This document shows positions 23,030-34,333 of a stretch of DNA of 64,000 bases, piece by piece (positions within the stretch are counted from its first letter, which is position 1; each line of letters starts with the position of its first letter). A program made the translations under genes and the position numbers. The stretch comes from Nymphaea colorata (lineage: Eukaryota; Streptophyta; Magnoliopsida; Nymphaeales; Nymphaeaceae). The stretch is taken from assembly GCF_008831285.2 (NCBI RefSeq), contig NC_045147.1, positions 12,874,854 through 12,938,853 on the forward strand, in the 5' to 3' direction. The notes below the pieces were generated by a model, which was given only the letters and a program-made list of their open reading frames with translations, was not told the DNA's origin and ran no database searches.

Positions 23030-23110
23030 CTACTTGAACCACATTTATATGGCGTAAATACAAAAGCGTGCATCACCATATGATACCATAATTCAGATCC
23101 AAAGATGTAG

Positions 23111-24294
23111 GTAGAAGGCAAGCACAATACTGCAAGGATCTTGTTTGGTTGCTATATACCGCTAGGTTTCCATTTAAAAGTAAGGCGTATGTTAGTATAT
23201 TTCTATAACTCTTATTTGATTGTGATCTTCTTAATTTTTTTCACCCTTTAATAGACACAGTCATTACTTCTTTTAAAGCTTCTCGAGCAAGCAAAAAAAT
23301 TCGTAAGACGTAATACTAAGTACATAACCTTTGACATATACGTGTTAAAATATACATGGATTCTCAAATATCTCTTGTGAAAAGATTGTAACAGCTTTCT
23401 TTTTCTCGTCTTAGTAAACAAGTTGTTATTGTAATTGGGGGATTCTTTTCCCCAAATTTTGGTATTGATTCTCATTTTATCAACTCTTCTTAGTAAAGAA
23501 ATATGCTTTGTGAAGTTAAGAAAGACAAAGAGGGAATTGCCCTCTTTCAATGGCAGTGGAATGAGCTATTTATCCTTAATTTATAAAATAAAAAAAAAGG
23601 TTTAAAATCTATGAAAATGTCACCGATTCTCAAATATTTATTAAAATATGTTCTTTTTTTTCAGGAAGTAAAGAGTTTATCCATGAAAATAAGGAGGACG
23701 CTGCATCCTCATAAATGAACTTTTCCCCTACTGGTGCTCTGTCGCTTTGCTGTACGTGCTTCACATGAACCAATAAATTACCAACTGTATCATCTGAACT
23801 CTTCAGGCTGACACCATAATGACCCCCTAATTTTCTAAGCTTCAAGGAAATGATGTTTAGCAAGGGAGATGCTGTACAAAGTTGCAAAAAAGCCAGAAGT
23901 CCCTTGGTCTGCGTGATTTTATTTCTTTATTGGCACCAATCTCAGAATCCGATTCCTAGCTCAGTGTCCTAATCTGCTTGCAAATCCGAGTGACCTGCTC
24001 GTTTTGAATTTGAATTTAAGACCTACTAACAATAATAAATATTGAATCTTTGATGCAGGGAGATGACAAAGGGGTTTGTGACGAGAATAGTTAAAGAATT
24101 ATCTTTTTAATTTAAAACCAGCCACTCACTGGGATCCAGCCTAATTGTCACGGGAAAAAATAAAGGAGACAATGACTGCAAAAGAGAGCCACAGAGAGAA
24201 AGCATAGAGCGAAAGAGGACGACGGCAGCTGAAGAAACGTTAAGAACGAACCGAACACGGAAAGCTCGAGAGATCGAGAGAGACAGAGAGGTTA
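23111..24294. other. Intergenic, no recognised gene
   Basis: AT-rich DNA upstream of the coiled-coil gene; its right end is presumably promoter and 5' leader (gagagag-rich from 24,180 to the start codon). No clear TATA box can be assigned. Confidence 0.4.
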
Positions 24295-25524
24295 ATGGGG
24301 ACGACCACAATGATGATGCCAATGGGAAAAACAACCCCATGTGCTACCACTCTTGAGGGGCACATCATTGGCTTGAGCCTCCCATGGCTGCCCACCGTCT
24401 CGACCTCAAGCATTCAAGAGGCAGAAGGAGAGGCAATGGGCCACCACCAATCAAGCATGCCCGCAGATGGGGAAGAAGAAGGAGAAACGATTCAGATGGA
24501 GCCCGAAGCCGATGTCTTAAGATCCCAAATTGGTCCCATCTTCATCAGTTCGCTCCCCAACTGGAAATTCTACCAAAACCCATTTTATCAGTGCCACCAC
24601 CACGATCACCATAGCAGAGAGCAAGAATTAGAGACTCCCCAGGAACAGAGAACTGCAGCCATGGGCGTTCAACCCTCTGAGAACACACGTTGCTGCTACC
24701 AACGTCGAATCAAAGTCTTAGAAGACCAGCAGGCACGAACGCTCTCCTTGGTCTCGTTCCTTAGATCAGAGCTCGACTTGTCGCGGGACAGAATTGCGGA
24801 GCTGAGGTCTGTGGTCAAGGCAGTGCAGAGCGAGCTTGACATAGAGTGCAGCGCGAGGCGGAGGCTACAGGGGATGAACAGGAGCCTCGGCAAGGAGCTT
24901 GAGAAGGAGAGGGCAGCAAGGGAGGTGGTGGAAGGTGTCTGCGAAGAGCTGGCGAAGGAGATGGGGAAGGACAGAAAGGAAGTGGAGGAGATGAGGAGGG
25001 AGTGCGAGAGGGTGAGGGAGGAGGTGGAGGAGGAACGGCGGCTGCTGCGGCTAGCGGAGGCATGGAGGGAGGAGCGGCGGATGCTGCGGATGGCAGAGGT
25101 ATGGAGGGAGGAGCGCGCGCAGACGAAACAGGCGGAAGCTCGGCGCCTTCTGGAGCACAGTATCTCTAACCTCAGCCCTGCCGAACGGCGGGACAAGAAG
25201 GATGAGTCGCCGGAGACGGTGGTCGTCATCGCTGACTCTGCTCCTAATACTGCTAATGGTGGTGGGGGTGGCGATGGTGACGACGGCAGGGCGGTGGTGG
25301 GATGGAACAAGCAGCACCAGACGGAGAATCCCCACATACGGAGAGGCATCAAAGGCTTCGTGGAGTTCAGAAGAGTGGTCCGGCACGGTGTTCCGAAGGG
25401 AAGGAAGGTCGTCGGTTCCACTAACGCAGAGTGTCAGAAGGCACTTCTCAGGCAGTACATATTGAAGCAAAGAGTTCCGGTAGGTTTGTGCAACAGTGGC
25501 CCAGGGAGTCTGGTAATGGGATGA
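24295..25524 (+). CDS. BRANCHLESS TRICHOME-like coiled-coil protein
   Basis: One open frame of 409 codons, apparently intronless. The N-terminal part is low in complexity, followed by LPNWKFYQNPFYQ (87-99), a motif of the plant BRANCHLESS TRICHOME family. Residues about 135-290 are strongly charged and predicted to form a coiled coil (R/E/L-rich heptads, with VVEGVCEELAKE at 211-222). The C-terminal motif ENPHIRRGIKGFVEF (344-358) and the ECQKALLRQYILKQ segment (379-392) also recur in this family. In Arabidopsis BRANCHLESS TRICHOME promotes trichome branching with STICHEL-pathway proteins; a cell-shape role here is inference. Odd: 13 residues of the coil (248-260) are duplicated next door (261-273). 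The long antisense frame at 24,696-25,421 is its shadow. The start is the first methionine after a GA-rich leader. Confidence 0.77.
   Translation: MGTTTMMMPMGKTTPCATTLEGHIIGLSLPWLPTVSTSSIQEAEGEAMGHHQSSMPADGEEEGETIQMEPEADVLRSQIGPIFISSLPNWKFYQNPFYQCHHHDHHSREQELETPQEQRTAAMGVQPSENTRCCYQRRIKVLEDQQARTLSLVSFLRSELDLSRDRIAELRSVVKAVQSELDIECSARRRLQGMNRSLGKELEKERAAREVVEGVCEELAKEMGKDRKEVEEMRRECERVREEVEEERRLLRLAEAWREERRMLRMAEVWREERAQTKQAEARRLLEHSISNLSPAERRDKKDESPETVVVIADSAPNTANGGGGGDGDDGRAVVGWNKQHQTENPHIRRGIKGFVEFRRVVRHGVPKGRKVVGSTNAECQKALLRQYILKQRVPVGLCNSGPGSLVMG
25036..25113 (+). repeat. 39-bp in-frame tandem duplication in the coiled coil
   Basis: Two adjacent 39-base units encode RRLLRLAEAWREE and RRMLRMAEVWREE. 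The units differ by a few bases. The insertion keeps the frame but 13 residues is not a multiple of seven, so it shifts the heptad register. Confidence 0.85.
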
Positions 25525-26193
25525 ACAAAATAGTTAACACATACATATATAGTACATGATCATCATATCTTTCCTTCCAGTTTCTCTTCTGCTGTTCTCT
25601 AATAATCTTCCGAGTTTGATGATGTACATGAGTCCTTTCTTCTGGGAATTCTGAGGTTCCTGTTTAATGGAATGGGGACTTCACAAGTTTCATGATCCAA
25701 TGAAAGATTCTTGGTCTGTTCTAAGAGGCAGAATTGAACTTTGAGAACATGGTGCTGAAATTATGAATGGAGAATGGCACCCAAAAGATAGTAGAGATGA
25801 TTTCGGTTTCATGAACAGGATGCTTATTCGAACCCTCATCTGTGCTATCTAATTTGAAAATGTGAAGCTCCTGCAAATGAATCTTTAATTCTTTAGCAAT
25901 AGCTACTCACTAGGGAGTGCGTCTGCGATTCTGTTATGAACATCATAGGAACACTTTCAGGAAATGCCCCTGTTCTTGTCTAACCTGTTATGGATCCCTT
26001 TTCACATTATTTCTCCAATGCTTCATTCAAGTACTTGAACTCTAAATTGAAGAAATGGCGCCCGGATTCCCTGTGAGCAACAGGGAATAACATGGAATCT
26101 TGTGAGTATATTTTAGATGTTAAAAGTTGTGCCCTCAAATTCCTCAGAGGGCTTCATTTGCGTAAACCAGGCTTTGCTTTCTTGTCAGCTAGT
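25525..26193. other. 3' flank of the coiled-coil gene
   Basis: Presumed 3' UTR and intergenic DNA; no further gene seen. Confidence 0.4.
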
Positions 26194-26547
26194 CTGCATT
26201 TCGTCTTCTTTGAAACAGTGATGTCCAGTGTTTATCCCCTCACTCTCTCATTGCAGAGCTGATTATCCCCTAACTGAACGTGGGATTGGTGTAATTCACA
26301 CTGTGGAAATCTGCAATTCGTCTTCTTTGAAGCAGTGATGTCCTGTATTTATCCCCTCACTCTTTCATTGAAGAGCTGATTATCCCCTAACTGAACGTGG
26401 GATTGGTGTAATTCACACTCTGGAAATCTGCAATTCGTCTTCTTTGAAGCAGTGATGTCCTGTATTTATCATAACCCTCACTCTTTCATTGAAGAGCTGA
26501 TTATCCCTTAACTGAACGTGGGATTGGTGTAATTCACACTGTGGAAA
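26194..26547. repeat. Three tandem copies of a 117-bp unit
   Basis: Units start at 26,194, 26,311 and 26,428, each with ctgca(a)ttcgtcttc, then cagtgatgtcc, gagctgattatccc and tgggattggtgtaattcac. Copies 2 and 3 are nearly identical; copy 1 is more divergent and copy 3 carries a small insertion (tatcataaccc). No open frame runs through all copies. Confidence 0.95.
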
Positions 26548-27218
26548 ACGGTGAGCATGTTCTGAAGTCATAATTCAGTGTCAAACAAAATAGAAATTGA
26601 ATCAATTTGGCACCTCTTAGCTTGTAAATAATCAGAACTGTGCCGGTAAGCAGTTTCTCCTCAAGATCGAGAGTGGGAAGAAAACCTCCAGCTATGAAGA
26701 GGATTAAGCGCTTGAGGACAAAAGGGAGCAAGGATGCAAGTGTTCCATCATTGCGGGCATCCCAGAAAGTGACAACGAAATCCAGCCATATATTGTCTTA
26801 GATGTACTGCTTCAGAATGGCTTATATAGAAAAGAAAGATAATTGGGGATGGACGAGTCTGTTGAGATGAAAGCGGACCAAGAAACACCGACACTAATCG
26901 TAATTGAATAAAAGTGTAAGATGTGTTCTTTATTTGAAATCTTTTATTGTTATCAGGTTGTGATTTAGTGTAAGCAAGATAAGTAGATTATTATGTTATG
27001 CGATTACTTTTTTTGTTTTATTTTATTTCTTACTAAGTACGTCACACGCAAATAGGTTGATGAGTCATCACCGACTTTATTGGAAGAGTCGAGAGGACTC
27101 TTGCCTCCTTGTAAACCGGTGGCTTAAAGCACAAACAATATATATATATATATATATATATTGCATAATATGAGAGCAGATGGAAGCTTCTTACCACGGA
27201 CAACCTTATCACACATGC
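26548..27218. other. Intergenic with a short (TA)n tract
   Basis: No recognised gene. A TA microsatellite lies at about 27,138-27,161. Confidence 0.4.
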
Positions 27219-27226
27219 CCGTTGAA

Positions 27227-27339
27227 TAAGGGCGGGGTTGGGCCGAGGGTCTATTGAGCTGGGCTTCGCTCGGGCTCAGCATGAGCCCAGTCTCGGCTCA
27301 ACTTCAAATCAGGCCAGCCCAGCCCAATACCCACCCTTA
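27227..27339. mobile_element. 113-bp hAT-like MITE
   Basis: The left end TAAGGGCGGGGTTGGGCC pairs with the reverse-complemented right end TAAGGGTGGGTATTGGGCT. Flanking octamers are ccgttgaa and ccagtgaa (6 of 8 match). The interior is GGGCT/GGGCC-rich. The termini resemble those of the 724-bp element at 18,647, so both probably belong to one family. Confidence 0.7.
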
Positions 27340-28960
27340 CCAGTGAATAGGGGTTGCTAGTCTCTTTTTCATAAGAAGTGTACGAGGCAAGGAGTGTTAT
27401 GCGAGCGATGCAATCATTTGTGGGTGTCTCAGCTTTGTAAAATCTCACCATGTGAGCTTAGGTGATTGCACTTTTCATTTATAAGTTTTTCTTTTTTCTT
27501 TTTTTTTAGTAAAGTATAGAAGTGTTTTATGTGGATGAGTAGGAGGAAATCCTACCACCCGAGTGAAGATCGAAGATCCCCTTCTTCCATCCCTAGTTTT
27601 ATGACTGTTTTCTGTACTTTAGGTAGCACTCGTGTTAATGCTTCAACTTACATATTAGTGTTCATCTTTGAGTTCGAAACTAAAATTAATGACTTACCTG
27701 CTTCCAGTCAGACGGTTGTGTGCCAAACCCCTAGAGAATATGTAAGTGTTGCATGCTTTATGTTGTTTGATTAATTTTACTTTGTGAACTAATGTTGGTT
27801 TGATTATTATGTCTTGATTAAGTGGAGCTCTTTCGAGTTTCTTATTATTAAAAATCGTTTGTGCATAGAGTATATATAATTTGGGTTTGGATAGCAACTG
27901 TGATTCATAATTTAAGTATTCATGTACAATTTTTTTTTTGTCGGTTACACATTCATTTGTTAATTGGAGGTTTTCACACGTGCCCATGAGTCCAATGGAA
28001 CTAATGATCCACCTTATAATGGAGCACCACCCCCATAGTTGGCTGACTCACTGAGTTGGCTTGAAAATCGTCTTGATCGAATTGGATGCTAAAAAACCTG
28101 GCTACAGGTCAAGGCTGGACTGGCTCGCTCGACTCGACCCCACTTGCCCCTGACTCATCTTATTCAGGTAATTTTAAAACTGGGTTAGCGAATCAATGAA
28201 TCAACTCACTGAATCGATGAGTTAACTTGCTGACTCAATAACCTGGTCATCCGCTTATTCCAGTCTGAGTCACAGGTTTACCAATTATTCCCACTCCTAA
28301 TGATATGATGTAAGCGCAGCCCATCCAGGTATGGCGTTTGTTCATCCTGTTCATGAAAGCTCAAAAAGCGTTTGGTAACAAGAACTGGACGTCTTTTGGG
28401 CGTAGTGTACTACACAAAATGTCCTTTACCGAATGCAGGACAAGAAAAATGCAAGGGTTCCTGCAGTTGAAGGAACAAATTAGTCTCTATCTTTTAGGAA
28501 ATTCACTCGATCCACAGCATAGGGGGCGGATTTCTTTCGAAACCCCTGACATCTCCCCACTTCTATCGCAGCTGGCGTCTACCCCCTTGCAGTTGTTCAA
28601 ACTTCTCTGTTCTCCCACATCATGTTAACACAGATAATCCACATCTCTCGCTCGCTCTGTTCTCTCTCTCTCTCTCTCCATCTGTTTCTCTCTGCTGTTG
28701 TTGCAGCCCTTTCTCTGTTTCTTCCTCATTACATCGACGACGTCAAGCAGAAAAAAATAAGTAGAAGAAGAAGAAAGAAGGGGGCTATATCTTTATTCAT
28801 TTTGTATCTCTTGATGCCTTAAGAAAATGACTATGGTTGGGCCTTTCTCCACTTTGATTTTGTCTATGTATCCCTGTAGAAATCTATCAAAATGCTGCCA
28901 CTTCCTCCTCCCTTCCCTTCTGCAGACCAAACCATCATTGGGGGAGAGCATAGTCACTGG
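27340..28960. other. Intergenic, repeats only
   Basis: No gene recognised. The stretch 28,035-28,290 is rich in ACTCA/GAGTC and CGACTCG motifs and ends in ccactcctaatgat, suggesting another decayed hAT-like element. A short CT microsatellite lies at about 28,660-28,680. Confidence 0.4.
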
Positions 28961-30090
28961 CCCTCCATAGTCTTTATGTTACCTGAATATACTTTCTAGA
29001 ACTTGTAGCTCGATCCCCTTTTAAAATACCCCCACTCTCCTTCATCAGCAAGGACACTCCCAACCTCCCATTCCCATCAAAGCTAATCCCAAATACTCGA
29101 ATGCACCCTCCAACATTGACATTCGCAATGTTTATAGAGGGCGTCTCACTAGCCTGCATCTTCTTGTCTTTACAATAGAAACCGATATTCCCACATTGTC
29201 TTTAATCTCATTGGGCCACCTGATGCTCCAAAAAGCGTCCATGCACGACCTCCACACGTCATGTTTCATGTCAATTCTTGAATAGTTAACATCCTCATGT
29301 ATGGCTTTGCTGTGGTGCCACCAAATACGCCTACACGTGACAAGAAAAGCAATCTTCCAACGCTTCTTTCTCCACTGCCTTTCACCTTTACTTTCATCCA
29401 ACTCTTGAGAGCTGCTGCAATGTTTTCATGCAGGACCTTGGAATATCCAAACTTGAAAGCTACACACCTCCACACATCCTTAACCCTGATGCACTCAATC
29501 ATAATATGGTTATTAGATTCTTTGACATTTCTGCAAAAAAAAAACAATAGTTAGCAAGTATAATACGTTTTTGGGGCCTGTTGAGAGTCAACAATCAACT
29601 TCCACATGCAAGATATGTGTACCAGCTGCTCCTAGTAGAAGTCTGACCAATCCAGATGTCTCTACTCCAATTCTCATGGCTCCTCATTCTACACTACTGC
29701 CAGATATCAATTCCCCCTTGTCATCCATCCATACCAACTTATCTTTAATACCGTCTAAGGTAATGCTATCAAGGTATTCACTAACCAATCTGGTCTAAAG
29801 GTCTCACCCCCACCATTGACCTCTCTCTCCATCACCTTATCTTTAACAGTAATACTGACCTCACCTTCAATAGCTGCATAGTCTTGCCAGCTGATCCTCT
29901 TAACAGGAATAAAGTCATTCCATTTGTCAGCCCAGAACCTACTACTCTCTCCATCTCCAATCTGTCATTCAACTTTATCCTGCATCCAACTCCATCCCGG
30001 AATCCCTTTCCAACCCCACGTACCTTTAGCCAATCTGTCAACTGTACCTTTAGTTTTTATCACTTTACAATTAGTTTTCTTCTTCGTCTT
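28960..30090 (-). pseudogene. LINE retrotransposon remnant (C-terminal part)
   Basis: On the minus strand from about 30,000 there is an IGDGESSRFWADKW segment, matching the GDGxxxRFWxDxW motif that follows reverse transcriptase in plant L1-type LINEs. Further on comes CRNVKESNNHIMIECIRVKD VW-like sequence (29,450-29,547), a zinc-binding reverse-transcriptase C-terminal domain (C-x-x-H-x-x-x-x-C with VW). A WKIAFLVTCRRIWWHHSKA stretch follows. Many stops and frame changes interrupt it, and the reverse transcriptase core is not present. Confidence 0.7.
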
Positions 30091-30100
30091 TAATATTCCC

Positions 30101-32289
30101 AAAAAAAAAAAACATTGTTTTGCTTTTCCGCTTCTAAATCATTAGGCTTTTTTGGTTTGTTTTCCTCCATGCTCTTCTTTTTGGGGATTTTCGAAGTATT
30201 GGAAATCTATTAATGAACATCATCCTTTATCAGATTTGAGAATTTAGTGTATTACATATTTCTTTTCATCGTTTGTTTATCTTTCTGTTTCTTAATGTTC
30301 TTTATTCAAATTTACATGTTTTCTAGATTTCGCTTGTCTACTCTAGCTATCAATTTTTATCCTCGAGAACCACGTGTAAATTTGTAGAACAAAAAGGTGT
30401 AGGAGAACCGATTTTTCTCTATGTAAATCTTTTCTTTAGCTACAATTCTTCTTTTTACTTTCAGAGGAGCTTGCAGGATCAAATTAAAAAAAAAAAAACA
30501 TATGAAAATATCCTTTTTATGAGCATTATCCTTTAAATGGATCATTTATCTATTTCTTCGATCTAAAAAGGACCTTTTCTCTGTTTACTTTTTTTTTCTT
30601 TATTATTTTTCATTTTGAGGGTTTTCTGACTGCTATCTCGTTCTAATTTTTATTTTCTCGATGCAGTTTTGCAAGAAGGCGTGTAAGAATCCCACAAATA
30701 GTTACTTCAATGTGTGATCTTGAATTCCCTATTGTTTGTTGCTGTCGATTATCTTCCTTACATATGCCGAGTGAGAAAGCGTCGGCACAAACAAAAGCTT
30801 GGCAAAATTACAACTTGTCCTATTAAGCAAAAACTCTTTGTTCTTTAGTACTGGTGTTTGTTTGTTAAATATGTGTACCAAGAGCACTTGTTCACGTTAC
30901 AAAATTCTACTTAAGAACATGATGCTAAGTATATAATGTTCTTAGGGTAGTATAGCATTGAGAATAATGTGTGTAAATCTGCTTTAAAATTGGAATAGAT
31001 TTATGGAATGCTTGAACAAGTGTCTCATGAATTTACCATAATTTTAAGGTAGATATATGAAATACTCACATATTCTTCTTAATAACAAACTAAAACTGCC
31101 ATTAGTGTTCCCAAGACTGGAAACTGAACACCTTCTTAAGAAGCATTGAGTGACAAGAATATGGTATTTTTTTATCTCGAAAATTTGGTTAGATTCATGA
31201 AATTTTATGTTCTAGTATTTCATGAATGTGACCTATCTGTGGGCTGGATTCGTGAAATATTAGTATACTGTTCATGTCACCGAGCACTTTTTTAGGTGGC
31301 ATTTGATAACATGAACAAGTGTTCTTTTAATACGTGTTCATAGAATATATGTTGTAAAAAACAGAAAGTTTTTTGTCCAATAGAACAAACTGTAGTTTTG
31401 ACTAACGTTTTTCTGCAGGGACATATTTTTGCAATATTCTTTTATCTTTTTCTCTCTGTGTATAAAGCTGGATATACGTGCAGACCTGTGTGTACAAAGT
31501 TGGTTATATGTACAGACCTGTAAACCTATGCAACCTGCACAAGCTTATCTGCAAGACACATACCCTTGGGAATGAGGACACATGCATATATATATATATA
31601 TATATATATATAAGTAAAGCCATCGACCAAAAATGTATAGCATGGAATTCAATATTAATTATTGGTGGGTTTCTTATAAGCCTTATCGTGAAACAGCATT
31701 TGGTAGATCAAAACTGCAGTGAGCCACGGTCAAAAAACCCAGAAAAATAAAAAAAGAAAAATAAATTAAACAGCTGATTCCTTTATACTAAAAAGGGGTC
31801 CTTTTTAGATCTAAGTTATAGATAAATGTTTCATCGAAACGATATGCTCATAAAAGATGACACTTTCTCTTGTTTCTTAATTTTTTTTCTACAAACTCCT
31901 ATGAAAGAAGAAGGAAGAAATGCGGCCAAGAAAGGACTTGTATAGACGAAGATCCTTTTTCCGATACTTTTTCGTTGTATCCTCTAAACAAGAACGTGGA
32001 AAAAAACGTGGATCTCTAAGATTAAGAAAGTTGGTGACACGAATGAAAAGAAATCTAGAAAATATCGAATGTCAAATAAACTAAAATAAGACATGGAAAA
32101 GGTTAGCAAAAAATGAGAAAAAATCTAGTGCACTAAGTTCTCAAATCTGACGAAGAAAACGACGATGTCCAATACTGTCGCAATACTTAGAAATTTCACA
32201 ATAATAAGAAACATGGTGAAAACAAACCAAAACCGCCTAAAGAATGAAAATTGAAGTAAAAAAGACAAACAATATGAATTTTTTTTTTA
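30101..32289. mobile_element. Element with about 540-bp terminal inverted repeats
   Basis: The left arm (about 30,101-30,635) matches the reverse complement of the right arm (about 31,728-32,289) along its length. Shared blocks include ggtttgttttc, cagatttgagaa-ttagtg, tttctagatttc, tttttatgagcat, catttatctat, gatctaaaaaggacc and gggttttctgac/gggttttttgac. Each arm ends outward in an A/T run. Long inverted repeats of this kind are typical of Mutator-like elements or foldback transposons. The 1.1-kb centre has no transposase. Target duplications were not clear. Confidence 0.72.
30843..31352. repeat. Inner inverted repeat in the centre of the long-TIR element
   Basis: A block near 30,880 (aagagcacttgttcacgttacaaaat) matches the reverse complement of a block near 31,310 with few differences. 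The centre thus looks like a second foldback element. Its boundaries are estimates. Confidence 0.5.
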
Positions 32290-32464
32290 GTTTTTCCTTT
32301 TGAGAGACGTGAACAGAAAAGCAGAAAACCAAATGCAAGGGGGAAAAAACGAAAAACGACATAGTAGATCAAAAAACAGACGCAAGAGTTTAAGATATCA
32401 AATCAAAATTAGAGGAATGAGTGGACGAGTAGAGAAGCGATACCTACTTCTTCATGCTTGCCTT

Positions 32465-33930
32465 TTCTTTTCTTTTCCAAGCAGGTCTTTGGGAGCTATT
32501 GGATCATGAAGTATGCTGTAAATCAGATAGATGCTTCATTAATCTGGTTCGGAAGGAACAACTGGGTAGCAGATGCTTATTTGTTGTTAGAGAGAGGTCT
32601 GTATCAGACCATTGCCCCGTATTTTGCAAAATTTTTGACAAAAATATATCATGATCAAAGGTCATTTGGAAGTATTCCTTTCCATTTCATCTCTTGTGAA
32701 CCCTTAAAGAAGAATGCCGGCAAGTTGTTTCAGATTCAAAAGGATTTGGGGTTTGTTCTTACTCAGTTTAAAACATTTGCGGTTCTCTGCTGAATGGATA
32801 CACAATACATTGAATGTTGTATTTCATGGATGGAGTTATCAATCAGTGGAAATGGCCGGACGGGGGATTAGTTTCCTATTAATTGAAAGGGGAATTAGAC
32901 ACGGGGATTCGCTTTCCCCCTACCTTCTTGTTTCGGCAATGGAAATTTTCTCTCGTAGACTTCAAGCTTGTGCATAGCGCGAGCGGGTGAAAGTGCTAGA
33001 GAGCTTAATAATGTGGGTTTGGCAGCTTTAGCTGTTAGATTAAGGCTGAAAGATAAATTTGTGCAGTCAATTCAGTCTAACAGTGTATGGACATAAATTA
33101 TGAAGGGCACAGAATCATATACTTGATCTTTTGGGAATGAAAGGCAATACGTGACAAGGTTAAGTGGAAAGTAAGAAATGAAAAACTCGCCAGGTACTGG
33201 ACTGAGCCCTGGGAGATTCTTCCCTTATTTATGGTGCTAGTCCGGAGGATTGTCTCAAGATTTGTAAAACGACTGCCTGGAGAGTATAGGATGCAGTAAG
33301 AACTTTTCAAGGGGGCAGGTGGAATGAGTTGCAGCTCTCTAAGGTGGATCCCCCAAGTCTCAGTATGCCGGAAGGGAAAGATGAGAATCGATAGAGTGGA
33401 GGGATGATGAGAGAAGGGCGGTTTCGAAGGTGGAGGTGTGGCTAGTAGTAGAGTTGAACATCAGATGAGGTCATTGTATGATCTGGTGTGGTCTGTTGAT
33501 GTCCCACCTAGCGCATCTTGGTGTGTCCTGTTGGCCCTCGAAGGTCACCTTTTGACTCAGATCAGACTGAAAAAGTTTGGATTCCAATTGGCGTCCCGAT
33601 GCAGCCTCCGTAAAGGTGAAGAAGAATATGTTGGTCATTTGTTCCTGCAATATCCGTATGCTGCTAATGTCTGGAGGAAGTTAACTAAGCTATTTGTAGT
33701 GTCTAGACAGCCGCACACATCTAATATAGAGGAATTCCAATGGTGGGGAGGTCCTAAACTCAGACCTGGATGGATAAATCATTGGTTATACGAAATGAAA
33801 CTATTCATCAGGGAAATTTAGTTTCAATCAAAGGGGCGTGAGCGAGAGTACGGGAGGTCTATAAGAAAAATTTGGTGAGGCTTAAGCTCAGGGGTGATGA
33901 CAATCTGCAAAAAAAGTAGTTTTGGGTATC
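32465..33930 (+). pseudogene. LINE retrotransposon remnant (endonuclease end, RT, zinc domain)
   Basis: In plus-strand order there is a VSDHCPVF motif (about 32,600), the end of an AP-type endonuclease. The reverse transcriptase block GIRHGDSLSPYLLVSAMEIF follows at about 32,890-32,950 (compare the LINE RGxRQGDPLSPYLF motif). A zinc-binding C-terminal domain comes last (ASRCSLRKGEEEYVGHLFL, then ANVWRKL, at about 33,590-33,690). The central reverse transcriptase, including its catalytic aspartates, is deleted between about 32,700 and 32,800, and stops are common. Confidence 0.78.
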
Positions 33931-34333
33931 AACAGGGGTCCTCACGTTTGGTGCTTATTCTTGCGGCAGTGACTCATCTACTATAGAGATTCATAGTATT
34001 GTTTCTGTAAGTAATTTGTCTTGCAAAAGTGCTTATATTGTGAAGGATGAGCAGAGTATCCTCATCGCAGGCTTGAAAGAGCTAAAGGATGGTAATTGGA
34101 ATCTCATAATGCTTGTCTCAGCAGAGCTGATCTCCAGCATATATATATGATCCTGCGCAGAATATTGTTGTCAAAGTGGCCAAGTCGACGGTCAGGACTG
34201 GTGGCTTCACCGAAAGCACCTCCGGAAGTGATTACTTGTTGTTTTTATATCTTTTAACCTGATTAACTCCTTGTTAGCAGCCCCGTAATGTTATTAGTAC
34301 TTTTCTCTCTCTCTCTCTCTCTCTTCGTGATTA
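33931..34333. other. Probable LINE 3' part and flank
   Basis: No clear frames. A short CT microsatellite lies just left of the Copia LTR at 34,334. Confidence 0.35.

Noticed and set aside
24696-25421. A 241-codon minus-strand frame
   Set aside because: It is antisense to the coiled-coil gene and arises from its skewed codon composition; it has no recognisable motif.
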